Shown here piece by piece: positions 37,464 to 45,063 of a stretch of 64,000 nt of DNA. The notes below the pieces were generated by a model. It was not told the origin of the DNA and did no database searches. It was given only the letters and a program-made list of their open reading frames with translations. This stretch comes from an uncultured Campylobacter sp. (lineage in GTDB: Bacteria > Campylobacterota > Campylobacteria > Campylobacterales > Campylobacteraceae), in contig NZ_CALGPY010000007.1 in assembly GCF_937959485.1 (NCBI RefSeq), positions 77,212-141,211 on the forward strand. The letters run 5' to 3'. A program made the translations under genes and the position numbers. Each line of letters opens with the position of its first letter. The stretch's first letter is position 1.

Positions 37464-37853
37464 ATGCAAATTAACGGAAAAGAGATATTTGAGAAAGGCG
37501 GTCTTATGTTTTATTTAAGCCGAATGGCTTCTTTGGAACATCAAGATAAATATCTAGTGCATGCCACAGCTAAATCTTACGAAGACCCATCAGAAATGGC
37601 GGAACTACTATGTGATGAATGCTGGCGAGCCCTTGACGAAAAATTTGAATTCTGCTTCTTACCCTATGAAAGAGAGATCTTAAAAGAGCTTGCAGAGCTT
37701 ATTTATAAATACTTTAAAGATCAAAGCCTGCTAGAAGGAGATACCTACGATTATCTAGTCTATCAGAACAAATCCTGGATAGAGGTCAGAGAGTTGGCCT
37801 TAAAGACCTTGCATATTTTCGGATATGATTTAGGTGACTTTGATCTGTATTAA
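37464..37853 (+). CDS. Candidate immunity protein, tandem copy 2
   Basis: The 129-residue paralogue of the 37036 gene shares its first 24 residues almost completely, then diverges, but keeps FEFCFLPYERE, LVYQNKSWIEVRELALKT and an acidic end. It has its own copy of the upstream segment, including AAAAGGAAACCCAA, which in copy 1 is still part of the toxin reading frame. The duplication therefore began inside the toxin gene. Divergence in the middle suggests adaptation to different toxin variants. Confidence 0.75.
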   Translation: MQINGKEIFEKGGLMFYLSRMASLEHQDKYLVHATAKSYEDPSEMAELLCDECWRALDEKFEFCFLPYEREILKELAELIYKYFKDQSLLEGDTYDYLVYQNKSWIEVRELALKTLHIFGYDLGDFDLY

Positions 37854-37891
37854 GCTCACGGAGCCAGCACTTAAATAAAAAGGAAACCCAA

Positions 37892-38278
37892 ATGCAAATT
37901 AACGGAAAAGAGATATTTAAGAAAGGCACTCTTATGTGCCGCCTAAGTCGAATGGCTTCTTTGGAGTATCAGGACAAATATATCGTTTATCCCACAATCA
38001 ATAAATATGAAGATCCGTCGAAAATGGCAGAACTTTTATATACCGAATGCAGAAACGCTTTATTGGAGCAATTTGAATTTTGCTTCCTGCCATACGAGAG
38101 AGATGCACTAAGAGAGCTTATGGAGCTCATAGATAGATACTTTAAAGATCAAAGCCTACTAGAAGGCGTATGTGAATATTTGATCTATCATAATAAATCA
38201 TGGGTAGAAGTCAGAGAGTTAGCCTTAAAGACTTTGTATACCTTCGGATATGATTTGGAAGACTTCGACTATGATTAA
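37892..38278 (+). CDS. Candidate immunity protein, tandem copy 3
   Basis: The 128-residue third paralogue starts MQINGKEIFKKGTLMCRL, then has FEFCFLPYERDALREL, LIYHNKSWVEVRELALKT and an acidic end. Its central part is closer to copy 1 than to copy 2. The same AAAAAGGAAACCCAA leader precedes ATG 37892. It is followed by a fragment of a third toxin module. Confidence 0.75.
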   Translation: MQINGKEIFKKGTLMCRLSRMASLEYQDKYIVYPTINKYEDPSKMAELLYTECRNALLEQFEFCFLPYERDALRELMELIDRYFKDQSLLEGVCEYLIYHNKSWVEVRELALKTLYTFGYDLEDFDYD

Positions 38279-38299
38279 ACTCGGATTAGACCAGGCAGA

Positions 38300-38974
38300 A
38301 TGAAATTTATCCTATATATCTTTAATCTGCTGCTATGCCTAAGTGCCTGGGCTTCTATAGATATTAATGGCATAAGCAATAGCAAATCTAGCTCCATAGC
38401 AGCAGGTATAGGCATAAGTGGAACTAAAACAAACTCCGATCCGGACAATCCCTTTGACATAAGTAACAACATAGTAAGCTATTCAAATTCCAAACTCTCA
38501 AGCATAAACGCTAACTACTCTAGATCAAAATCAAGCACTATAAAATTTAAAAATTCCCAACAAGGAAATAAAATGAAATTTTTAAGGCAATACAAAAACA
38601 TTATCCTATTACCATTTTTGCTAATTATTTCATTTTTTGTTTTTCGTATGATTTATACGGAAATAATTAGCGAGTGCGCTCCAATGCGGCTTTTTTCAAA
38701 AAATTCTCTAAGTAATAGTGATTATGTTGAGTTAAAAGCAAAATGTATAAAAAAGGCTTTGGAAAATAACGATAATCACCTTATTATGCAGTATTTTAAA
38801 AGAGAAACGAGCGAGTGTCTTGAGATTATTGATGAACCGCCAAAAATCCCACATAATTTGATTAGGGTTAATAGCCTTGAAGAGTGGAAAAAATTAAGAC
38901 TTACAGATACTGACAATATAATTTGCCCTATCGGTAATTCTAAAAAGAGCGATATTGGCAATGAAAGCAAATAA
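38300..38974 (+). CDS. Decayed third toxin module fused to an orphan immunity-like membrane protein
   Basis: The 224-residue frame starts with a signal peptide (MKFILYIFNLLLCLSAWAS). It continues with about 60 residues of the shared TpsA repeat (SIAAGIGISGTKTNSDPDNP to NYSRSKSST) and jumps by internal deletion to a relic of DPQQGSESK. At codon 92 it reaches a second ATG (38573) with AAGGA 6 bases upstream. From there a 133-residue protein begins MKFLRQYKNIILLPFLLI, with one membrane helix and then a Cys-containing polar domain. The natural product is probably the 133-residue protein, an immunity-like protein without its toxin. The upstream part looks like recombination debris that still carries a signal peptide. 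Confidence 0.55.
   Translation: MKFILYIFNLLLCLSAWASIDINGISNSKSSSIAAGIGISGTKTNSDPDNPFDISNNIVSYSNSKLSSINANYSRSKSSTIKFKNSQQGNKMKFLRQYKNIILLPFLLIISFFVFRMIYTEIISECAPMRLFSKNSLSNSDYVELKAKCIKKALENNDNHLIMQYFKRETSECLEIIDEPPKIPHNLIRVNSLEEWKKLRLTDTDNIICPIGNSKKSDIGNESK
38381..38572 (+). repeat. Partial third copy of the TpsA repeat
   Basis: It matches 31051-31206 of tpsA and the equivalent part of the second module at clearly lower identity than those two share. It then jumps to a remnant of the AFKDPQQGSESK segment. A further short match (frame reading YSLSKTLAII, compared with YSMSKSLATI in TpsA) lies at about 39010-39040. Confidence 0.75.
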
Positions 38975-39164
38975 ATTTATAAATTATTCAAATTCGCGGA
39001 GCCCAAGGCTACTCATTAAGTAAAACATTAGCCATAATTTGAATTGTAAATTTTAAAATTTACTATCTTGCGCCGTGCGTTTTTTTGTGACCGTATATCC
39101 GATAAATTTAGAAGAGCGCCGCAAAAGGTGCCGTCAAAAAAGCGAAATTTAACGCGAAATTTTA

Positions 39165-39191
39165 TATAATCTTGCGATTTAATGTGAGGAG
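39165..39191 (+). promoter_or_regulatory. trpB promoter -10 box and ribosome binding site
   Basis: TATAAT is at 39165-39170, and GAGGAG at 39186-39191 lies 5 bases before ATG 39197. trpB and trpA therefore have their own promoter, separate from trpE-trpGD-trpF about 30 kb away. Confidence 0.6.
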
Positions 39192-39196
39192 ATAGG

Positions 39197-40378
39197 ATGA
39201 ATAAAAAGGCGTATTTCGGGAGTTTCGGCGGGCAGTTCGTGCCTGAGACGGCGATGTTTGCGCTCGAGGAGCTAGAGGATGCGTACAACACCATAGCGCA
39301 GACGAAGGAATTCAAAGATGAGCTGGGCTACTTGTTGCGCGAATATGCGGGGCGTCCGACGCCGCTATATCACGCCGTGCGCCTTAGCGAGCACTACGGG
39401 CATGAAATTTATCTAAAGCGCGAGGATCTTAATCATACGGGCGCTCATAAGATCAATAACGCCCTTGCGCAGGCGCTACTAGCTAAAAAGATGGGCAAAA
39501 AAAAGATCATCGCAGAAACCGGCGCTGGTCAGCACGGCGTGGCGACGGCGACGGCAGCGGCGCTATTTGGGCTTGAGTGCGACGTGTATATGGGCGAGAC
39601 CGACGCCGCGCGCCAGCAGCTCAACGCCTTTAGGATGCAGCTTTTGGGTGCAAATTTAATCAAAATCGGCACCGGTTTAAAAACGCTCAAAGAGGCGACC
39701 ACTGCGGCGATTCAGGCGTGGGTGAATGAGATCGAGAGCGTATTTTACGTCATCGGCTCGGCGGTCGGGCCGCATCCGTATCCTAAGATGGTTAGGGATT
39801 TTCAAAGCGTTATCGGCGCCGAGACCAAATCGCAGCTCGCAAGCAAGGGGATCAAGGCTGATTACGTCCTAGCCTGCGTAGGAGGCGGAAGTAATGCGAT
39901 AGGAATTTTTAGCGCGTTCGTGGATGATCCTAACGTGCAACTCATCGGCGTCGAGGCGGGCGGCTTGGGCGCACAAACCCCTTATCACGCAGCGACCATC
40001 ACTAACGGGCGCGCGGGCATCATCCACGGCATGAAAACGATCGTACTGCAGGATAAATTCGGCATGATCGAGCCTGTTCACAGCATCTCGGCGGGGCTTG
40101 ATTATCCTGGAGTGGGCCCGGAGCACGCGCATCTGCACGAGATAAGTCGCGCAAAATACGAAGCGGTAACCGACGATGAGTGCATCACGGCGCTTAAACT
40201 GCTCTGTAGGCTTGAGGGTATCATCCCCGCGATCGAAAGCGCGCATGCGTTAGCGTATTTAGAAAAGCTCTGTCCGCAGTTAAAAGACAGAAAAACGATC
40301 GTCGTAAACGTAAGCGGCAGGGGCGATAAGGATATGGATACCGTGATGAACTACAAAAAAGGAACGATTTATGGATAA
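39197..40378 (+). CDS. trpB: Tryptophan synthase beta subunit
   Basis: TrpB joins indole and serine to form tryptophan using PLP, in an alpha2-beta2 complex with TrpA. The 393-residue product has the PLP lysine in NHTGAHKINNALAQ, the glutamate region AETGAGQHGVATATA, the phosphate loop CVGGGSNAIG, and the conserved end SGRGDKDM. It overlaps trpA by 8 bases. Length and motifs are normal, with no insertion, unlike trpE and trpF. It lies immediately right of the toxin-module debris. Confidence 0.97.
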   Translation: MNKKAYFGSFGGQFVPETAMFALEELEDAYNTIAQTKEFKDELGYLLREYAGRPTPLYHAVRLSEHYGHEIYLKREDLNHTGAHKINNALAQALLAKKMGKKKIIAETGAGQHGVATATAAALFGLECDVYMGETDAARQQLNAFRMQLLGANLIKIGTGLKTLKEATTAAIQAWVNEIESVFYVIGSAVGPHPYPKMVRDFQSVIGAETKSQLASKGIKADYVLACVGGGSNAIGIFSAFVDDPNVQLIGVEAGGLGAQTPYHAATITNGRAGIIHGMKTIVLQDKFGMIEPVHSISAGLDYPGVGPEHAHLHEISRAKYEAVTDDECITALKLLCRLEGIIPAIESAHALAYLEKLCPQLKDRKTIVVNVSGRGDKDMDTVMNYKKGTIYG

Positions 40379-41117
40379 GATCAAAGCGGCCTTTGCCGGC
40401 AAAAAGGCGAACATCGGCTATATCGTGGCTGGCTATCCGAGCCCCGCGCACACGAAGGAGTTTTTGTCAAATTTAGATGAAAGCGCGATCGATCTGCTTG
40501 AGATTGGCATCCCGTATTCCGATCCACTCGCGGACGGTCCGGAAATTTTTAAAGCGAGCTTTTCCGCGGCGCAAAACGGCGTAAACGCGGAGAAGGTATT
40601 TGAAATTTTAAAAGGGGTGCAAACGCATAAGCCGCTCGTGTTTTTGGTCTATTACAACGTGATCTTTGCCTACGGCGCGCGCGAGTTTGTAGTGCAGGCG
40701 GCGCGCTACGGCATCAGCGGACTAATAATCCCCGATCTGCCGTATGAGGAAAATGAGGAAATTTTTGCGCTTTGCGAGGAGCTTGGTATCGCGCTCATCC
40801 CGCTTATCAGCGTTACGAGCGAGCACCGCGCCGCGCGAGTTTTGAGCCGCGCGCGAGGCTTCATCTACGGCGTGGGCGCTATCGGCGTGACCGGAAGCAA
40901 GCAAACTCCGATCTCGCGCCTAAAAAATATGGTCACAGATCTTAAAAAAATGAGCGATCTGCCCGTGGCGATCGGCTTTGGCATTCGCAACTCTAGCGAC
41001 GTTCGCGCCACGAAAGAATACGCAGACGGCGCTATCATCGGCACTGCGATCGTAAATTTATGCGCGAACTACGGCGGGCGCGAGCTGCAAAATAAGATCG
41101 CCGAACTTTTTAATTAA
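40371..41117 (+). CDS. trpA: Tryptophan synthase alpha subunit
   Basis: TrpA cleaves indole-glycerol phosphate to indole, which tunnels to TrpB. The 248-residue TIM barrel shows catalytic Glu in LLEIGIPYSDPLADGP with the Asp that follows, LIIPDLPYEENEE, the loop FIYGVGAIGVTGSK and the phosphate-binding GFGIRNSSDV. The ATG lies inside the end of trpB. No trpC (indole-glycerol phosphate synthase) is present in the window, so it must be encoded elsewhere. Confidence 0.96.
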   Translation: MDKIKAAFAGKKANIGYIVAGYPSPAHTKEFLSNLDESAIDLLEIGIPYSDPLADGPEIFKASFSAAQNGVNAEKVFEILKGVQTHKPLVFLVYYNVIFAYGAREFVVQAARYGISGLIIPDLPYEENEEIFALCEELGIALIPLISVTSEHRAARVLSRARGFIYGVGAIGVTGSKQTPISRLKNMVTDLKKMSDLPVAIGFGIRNSSDVRATKEYADGAIIGTAIVNLCANYGGRELQNKIAELFN

Positions 41118-41127
41118 CGGAATAAGC

Positions 41128-42270
41128 ATGAAAAAGATATTTTTGATTTTAATCGCAAATTTTTGCCTCGGCGCCAATCTGATGCAATACGATCTTTTCA
41201 ACCACGACGACAGCGTCGACATCGCCTTGGCATTTGACTCCGCATACAAGCCCGATATTGTGCGCCGCGTCGATGGGCAGTCGATGAGTCTTATTTTAAA
41301 GGGGCTCGGCGGCGATGAGAAATTTAACGAGATGCGCACCAATCAAAAGGTCTTAAAAAGCTTTACGATTGCGCCCAAAGGCAAGGATATCGAGATCAAC
41401 TTCCCCACAGGAGCCGATCTATCGGTCGATGCTCTTACTCAAGACGGCAATTTAAAGCTCATTTTACGCGTAAAAAACCCTGCTTTCGATCAGAGTAAGA
41501 TGAGCGTCAAAAGTGAGGCGAATGAGACGGCACAAAGCGGTAGCAGCGGAGTTCCCGTGATGCCGATAATCGTAGCGTTACTGCTTGCGGCTGCGGCTTT
41601 CGTCGGTGTGCGAAAATTTTTATCACACAAGCCGCAAAAAAGTATCGACGAGACATGGCGGGTTTTTGAAGACGACGCTAGCATGGATAGCGCTGACGTG
41701 GACGAAGCGGGCATAGATGAAATTTTAAACGACTCATCTTTTAAAAATCAGAGCGGATCAAAGAACCCAAATTATTCTGACGCACAAGAGTTTGCTAAGA
41801 AAGATGAAGCCTCTGCTTTAAATTTAAAAAATTCTAACGACTCAAAAAACGTAGATAGCACAGATTTTTTAAGAGGCGAGAACGTGAGCGAAGAGAGCAT
41901 GCGCGATAAATTTTACGATGAGATTGTGCGTGCCGAGCGTTCGGAAGCTATGGGGGCGGACGAAAACTATGAGAGCGCCGAGAATATAAGAGCAGCGGAT
42001 AAAATTTCGCCGCTTAAAGTAGGCCCTGTCGAGAGCGGCACGATGGAATTTTGCGAGGGAGCAAAAGAAAGATCGGATACAAAAGAGCCCAAGGTTTCGG
42101 CATTTAGAAGCATTTTAGAAAATGAGCTGCTTGGCTCGGATACCGCAAGACCTAGCGACGTGCGAGTAGAGCTGGTGCGCGAGATCGATGAAAATAATGT
42201 TGCCGTAGTGCTAAGCTTCGCGGGCAAAAAACATCTAGTGGTGTTAAAAAGCTCCAACGCTATCGATTGA
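41128..42270 (+). CDS. FliO-like membrane protein with periplasmic AMIN-like domain
   Basis: The 380-residue protein has a signal segment (KKIFLILIANFCLGA). A periplasmic beta-rich domain of about 100 residues includes SVDIALAFDSAYKPDIV and KVLKSFTIAPKGKDIEINF. One membrane helix (PVMPIIVALLLAAAAFVGV, 143-161) follows, then a long acidic low-complexity cytosolic stretch. A short C-terminal strand pair VAVVLSFAGKKHLVVLKSS resembles the FliO tail. Campylobacter FliO proteins have this periplasmic extension and help assemble the flagellar export gate. No other flagellar gene is nearby, and the inserted acidic stretch is atypical. It starts 10 bases after trpA. Confidence 0.55.
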   Translation: MKKIFLILIANFCLGANLMQYDLFNHDDSVDIALAFDSAYKPDIVRRVDGQSMSLILKGLGGDEKFNEMRTNQKVLKSFTIAPKGKDIEINFPTGADLSVDALTQDGNLKLILRVKNPAFDQSKMSVKSEANETAQSGSSGVPVMPIIVALLLAAAAFVGVRKFLSHKPQKSIDETWRVFEDDASMDSADVDEAGIDEILNDSSFKNQSGSKNPNYSDAQEFAKKDEASALNLKNSNDSKNVDSTDFLRGENVSEESMRDKFYDEIVRAERSEAMGADENYESAENIRAADKISPLKVGPVESGTMEFCEGAKERSDTKEPKVSAFRSILENELLGSDTARPSDVRVELVREIDENNVAVVLSFAGKKHLVVLKSSNAID

Positions 42271-42376
42271 TGAGGCATAGAATTTCGCAACTTGCGGGCT
42301 TTGCGACCCATAAAATTTTGCAATTTGTTAAATTTTAAAAATTTTGGAATTTTATAGCGCTAGAAATTTATGCCAC

Positions 42377-42417
42377 ATTTAAGCCTCATCGCCAAAAGAT
42401 CGCGATGGGGCTTAAAT
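42377..42417. terminator. Bidirectional terminator between convergent genes
   Basis: ATTTAAGCCTCATCGC (42377-42392) pairs with GCGATGGGGCTTAAAT (42402-42417), giving 16 base pairs with one G-T pair and a 9-base loop. A/T-rich flanks lie on both sides. It sits between the FliO-like gene and the TonB receptor gene, which converge here. Confidence 0.75.
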
Positions 42418-42487
42418 TTAAAAAGAAAGAGGACACAAGCTCGGGTAAGTTTTAAAATTTAACCCGCGCCTCGCCGCAAAAATTAAT

Positions 42488-44584
42488 CTAAAATCTTACT
42501 TCCAAATCGACGTAGAAATTTCGTCCAGCACCCACCGCCACAGTCTCGCGCGTGCGGTTTGCGTTGATATAATGCTTATCGAAAATATTATTTACGCCAA
42601 AGCTTACATCCGCGCCGTCAAGGGCCGGGATAATGCCGTTTTTGATCTTGTAGCTTCCTCTGAAATTTGCGATCGTGAAAGCTTTATCGACGTAAAAATA
42701 TTCCGTTCTGCGAGCGAAATAGGAAGCAGGTTTGGAATGAGGCTTAAAATAGTGGCTTACCTCAAAACCTAAATTTAGATCGTGCAGAGGCGAGTAGAAG
42801 GCGTGTGCGCTTAGCTTTTTGGCGTGATTGTTTATGTTTTCGTGCGTCTTTTTATTGTAAATTCTAAGTCGCTCGAAGCTCGCGCCAAAATCAAAGTCCT
42901 GCGTTTGGTAGTTTGAGCTTAGCTCAAAACCATGCCTTTTGGCTTGATCGATATTTTGATACTGCCCGTATTGTTGCGAAAAGCCGCCCGGCGGCACGCC
43001 AAGATGTGGTAGCGGCTTAATGTCAATCATATCTTTGATATTGCCGTTAAAGTAGATAAATTTCATATTGAAGTGATCGTCGGTAAAAATTTGCTCTTTT
43101 TTAAAGCTAAATCCAAGCTCGTATTCCTTGACGGTTTCGGGCTTTAGATCGGGATTTGGGATGTAATAAAACCTTCGGTTGATCGGTCCTGCTTGCGACG
43201 TCTCATGCGGCGTAGGCGCGCGGAAGCTCTCGCTGTATCCCGCTAGAAGCGTGAAGCCCTCAATAGGCGCATAAGCGATCGCCGCTCGCGGAGAAAATCT
43301 CGAATCTTTAAATTTAGTCGATTTTGCCTTGATATTGCGATTAAATCGATCATACCTACCGCCTAGCGTAAGCTGCACATCGTCGCCAAAGCCGATGATA
43401 TCTTGCGCGAAAAGGCCGTAGCTGTCGTATCTATTCGGAAAGGAGCCGAAGTTGGAGAGGTTGCGAACGCCGTTTTGGATAAAGATCGCATCCTCCTGGC
43501 GCCTTTCATAGTCACCGCCGTAGGCTAAGCTGTGATGCAAAAACGCCGTGTCGAATTCCGAAATGTTTTTGATTTCTAGACCCTTGCGATCATCCTTGTT
43601 TGCGTAGTTGCCGGTATCCGCGCCGTCAATATAGCCGCGTTTATACTCGGCTTTGCTTTCGTAGGCTTTGAAAGACATATCCACTAGCGGGTTTTGCGGC
43701 GTGAAATTCCAGTCAAAAACATAATCCCTTTGGCTTAAATTTCCATGTACGAAGAGATCTTCGTCGTTTTTCCATAGCGTCTGCCATAAGGTGTGTAATT
43801 TTTCGTCGTAATCAAAGGCGCTGAAGCTGATGCGATGATCGTCCAAATTTGCGCCGATTTTGAAAAACGCCGTATCGATATGCTCGTTATTGAAGGTCTT
43901 GTCGTAGCCCGGGGCGTAGTGCGTGCCGCCATCTGCAAGCTTGACGTTGCCGTAGCTCGCGCGCTTGCCGTAGAGCAAAACGTCGATCGGAATTTCTTCG
44001 CCCTTGCCGTAAATCGCGCCGCGCGTGCTATGCATATTGTTTGATTCAAGCCTCTGTCCTAGCATCAAGCCTACGTTTTTGCCGTCGTGTAGATAATCGC
44101 TCGCACTTTTTGTCTGCATATTTACGATACCGCCGATCGCACCCGAGCCGTGCAGCACCGATGAGGCGCCCTTTACGACCTCGACGCGCTTTAAGATGTC
44201 GCTATCGGTACGAAAAGATGAGATCATATTGGAGTAAATCCCTACGCTCCTGCGCACGCCGTCTTGCTTGATGATGACGCGCTCGTCACTTTGATATCCA
44301 AATCCGCGGATCTGAAACTGCCTGCCGATATGGCGCCCCATATCCATGCCGCCGTCGACGCCCGGGATCCGCATGATCGAATCGATCACGTTGGTTTTGG
44401 CTTTCAAATCATTTTCGGTTAAAATTCCGACCGAGCCCGCGTATTTGAGATTATCGACCGCGCTCACCGTCGCTTGCACGACGATTTGACCCAGATCTTG
44501 CGACTTCGTGGCGTTGTTTTCGGCCGCATTTGCTCCGCCTATCGCGCCTATCGCAAGCGGCACCAATAAAATTTGCTTTTTCAT
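42488..44584 (-). CDS. TonB-dependent outer-membrane receptor, heme/hemoglobin type
   Basis: The 698-residue product begins with a signal peptide (KKQILLVPLAIGAIGGANA). The TonB region and plug domain (SIMRIPGVDGG, RQFQIRGFGYQSD, VEVVKGASSVLHGSGAIGG) come next, then a 22-strand barrel ending in an aromatic F. The barrel includes SESFRAPTPHE and, shortly after, NPDLKPET. These are the FRAP and NPNL boxes of heme/hemoglobin receptors, so heme uptake is the favoured role. No TonB or heme ABC transporter gene is nearby. The start ATG 44584 is preceded by GAGG. The promoter region has a palindrome that could bind an iron regulator. Confidence 0.9.
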   Translation of the reverse strand: MKKQILLVPLAIGAIGGANAAENNATKSQDLGQIVVQATVSAVDNLKYAGSVGILTENDLKAKTNVIDSIMRIPGVDGGMDMGRHIGRQFQIRGFGYQSDERVIIKQDGVRRSVGIYSNMISSFRTDSDILKRVEVVKGASSVLHGSGAIGGIVNMQTKSASDYLHDGKNVGLMLGQRLESNNMHSTRGAIYGKGEEIPIDVLLYGKRASYGNVKLADGGTHYAPGYDKTFNNEHIDTAFFKIGANLDDHRISFSAFDYDEKLHTLWQTLWKNDEDLFVHGNLSQRDYVFDWNFTPQNPLVDMSFKAYESKAEYKRGYIDGADTGNYANKDDRKGLEIKNISEFDTAFLHHSLAYGGDYERRQEDAIFIQNGVRNLSNFGSFPNRYDSYGLFAQDIIGFGDDVQLTLGGRYDRFNRNIKAKSTKFKDSRFSPRAAIAYAPIEGFTLLAGYSESFRAPTPHETSQAGPINRRFYYIPNPDLKPETVKEYELGFSFKKEQIFTDDHFNMKFIYFNGNIKDMIDIKPLPHLGVPPGGFSQQYGQYQNIDQAKRHGFELSSNYQTQDFDFGASFERLRIYNKKTHENINNHAKKLSAHAFYSPLHDLNLGFEVSHYFKPHSKPASYFARRTEYFYVDKAFTIANFRGSYKIKNGIIPALDGADVSFGVNNIFDKHYINANRTRETVAVGAGRNFYVDLEVRF

Positions 44585-44617
44585 GCCTCGACCTTTGAAA
44601 TAAAATTGAAATACATT

Positions 44618-44661
44618 ATTATATATCTACACACTTAAATAAGGTTGAAATTTAATTTCAA
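44618..44661 (-). promoter_or_regulatory. TonB-receptor promoter with 17-bp perfect palindrome
   Basis: On the minus strand TATAAT lies at 44623-44618. About 20 bases upstream is a perfect palindrome, TTGAAATTTAATTTCAA (44645-44661). Its position near -35 suits a repressor, and iron control by Fur is plausible for such a receptor. The sequence is not a clear match to the classical Fur box. Confidence 0.45.
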
Positions 44662-45063
44662 AAACATTTGAAATTCGTTATTATTGGCGGTAAGTATGCG
44701 CCCCGTCTGAGCCGCTTGCGCGCTTTGACTGCGTATTGCTTGTACTTTATCGCGCCGCTTCTGCGCCTGGACTCCGCTTACGTCAGTTTGTATCGTGTTT
44801 CGTCTGACCGTCTCTGCGCCATGGCTTCTCGTTGCGATCCGTCTGCGCCGAAATCGAGCGGCTAAATTCGACACTTCTATCGCAGCAAAGAGTCTAAATT
44901 TAAACGCCCGCGATTTGCTTGCGTTTAAATTTAGCGGCCGCCCGCGCGATTTTAAAATTTAGCTTTTCGCAAATTCAGATCGGAATTTATTTACTTTTTA
45001 TTTTACAAAGGATAAAATCGCGCCTAAGAGATCGGTCGATCTAAATTATTTCAGGACTTTTTC
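44662..45063. other. Spacer upstream of the YedE gene with a 14-bp inverted repeat
   Basis: No credible gene is present; the open minus-strand frame 44635-44874 is Arg-rich and covers the receptor promoter. CTAAATTTAAACGC (44894-44907) and GCGTTTAAATTTAG (44921-44934) form a perfect 14-bp stem with a 13-base loop. There is no T run, so it may be structural or regulatory. A weak TTTACAAAGGATAAAAT stretch near 45001-45017 could hold a -10 for the next gene. Confidence 0.5.

Larger units (their letters stand above)
37015..37938 (+). repeat. Three direct repeats marking the immunity-gene starts
   Basis: The segment from TCCCAATAAAAGGAAACCCA through the first 20 or so codons recurs starting at about 37015 and 37443, with only two mismatches over about 90 bases. 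A shorter version (AAAAAGGAAACCCAAATG) begins at about 37876. The spacing is about 428 bases, one gene length, as expected for unequal tandem duplication. Confidence 0.8.

Noticed and set aside
44635..44874. 79-codon minus-strand frame upstream of the TonB receptor gene
   Set aside because: Arg-rich random-like translation that covers the receptor promoter and palindrome.
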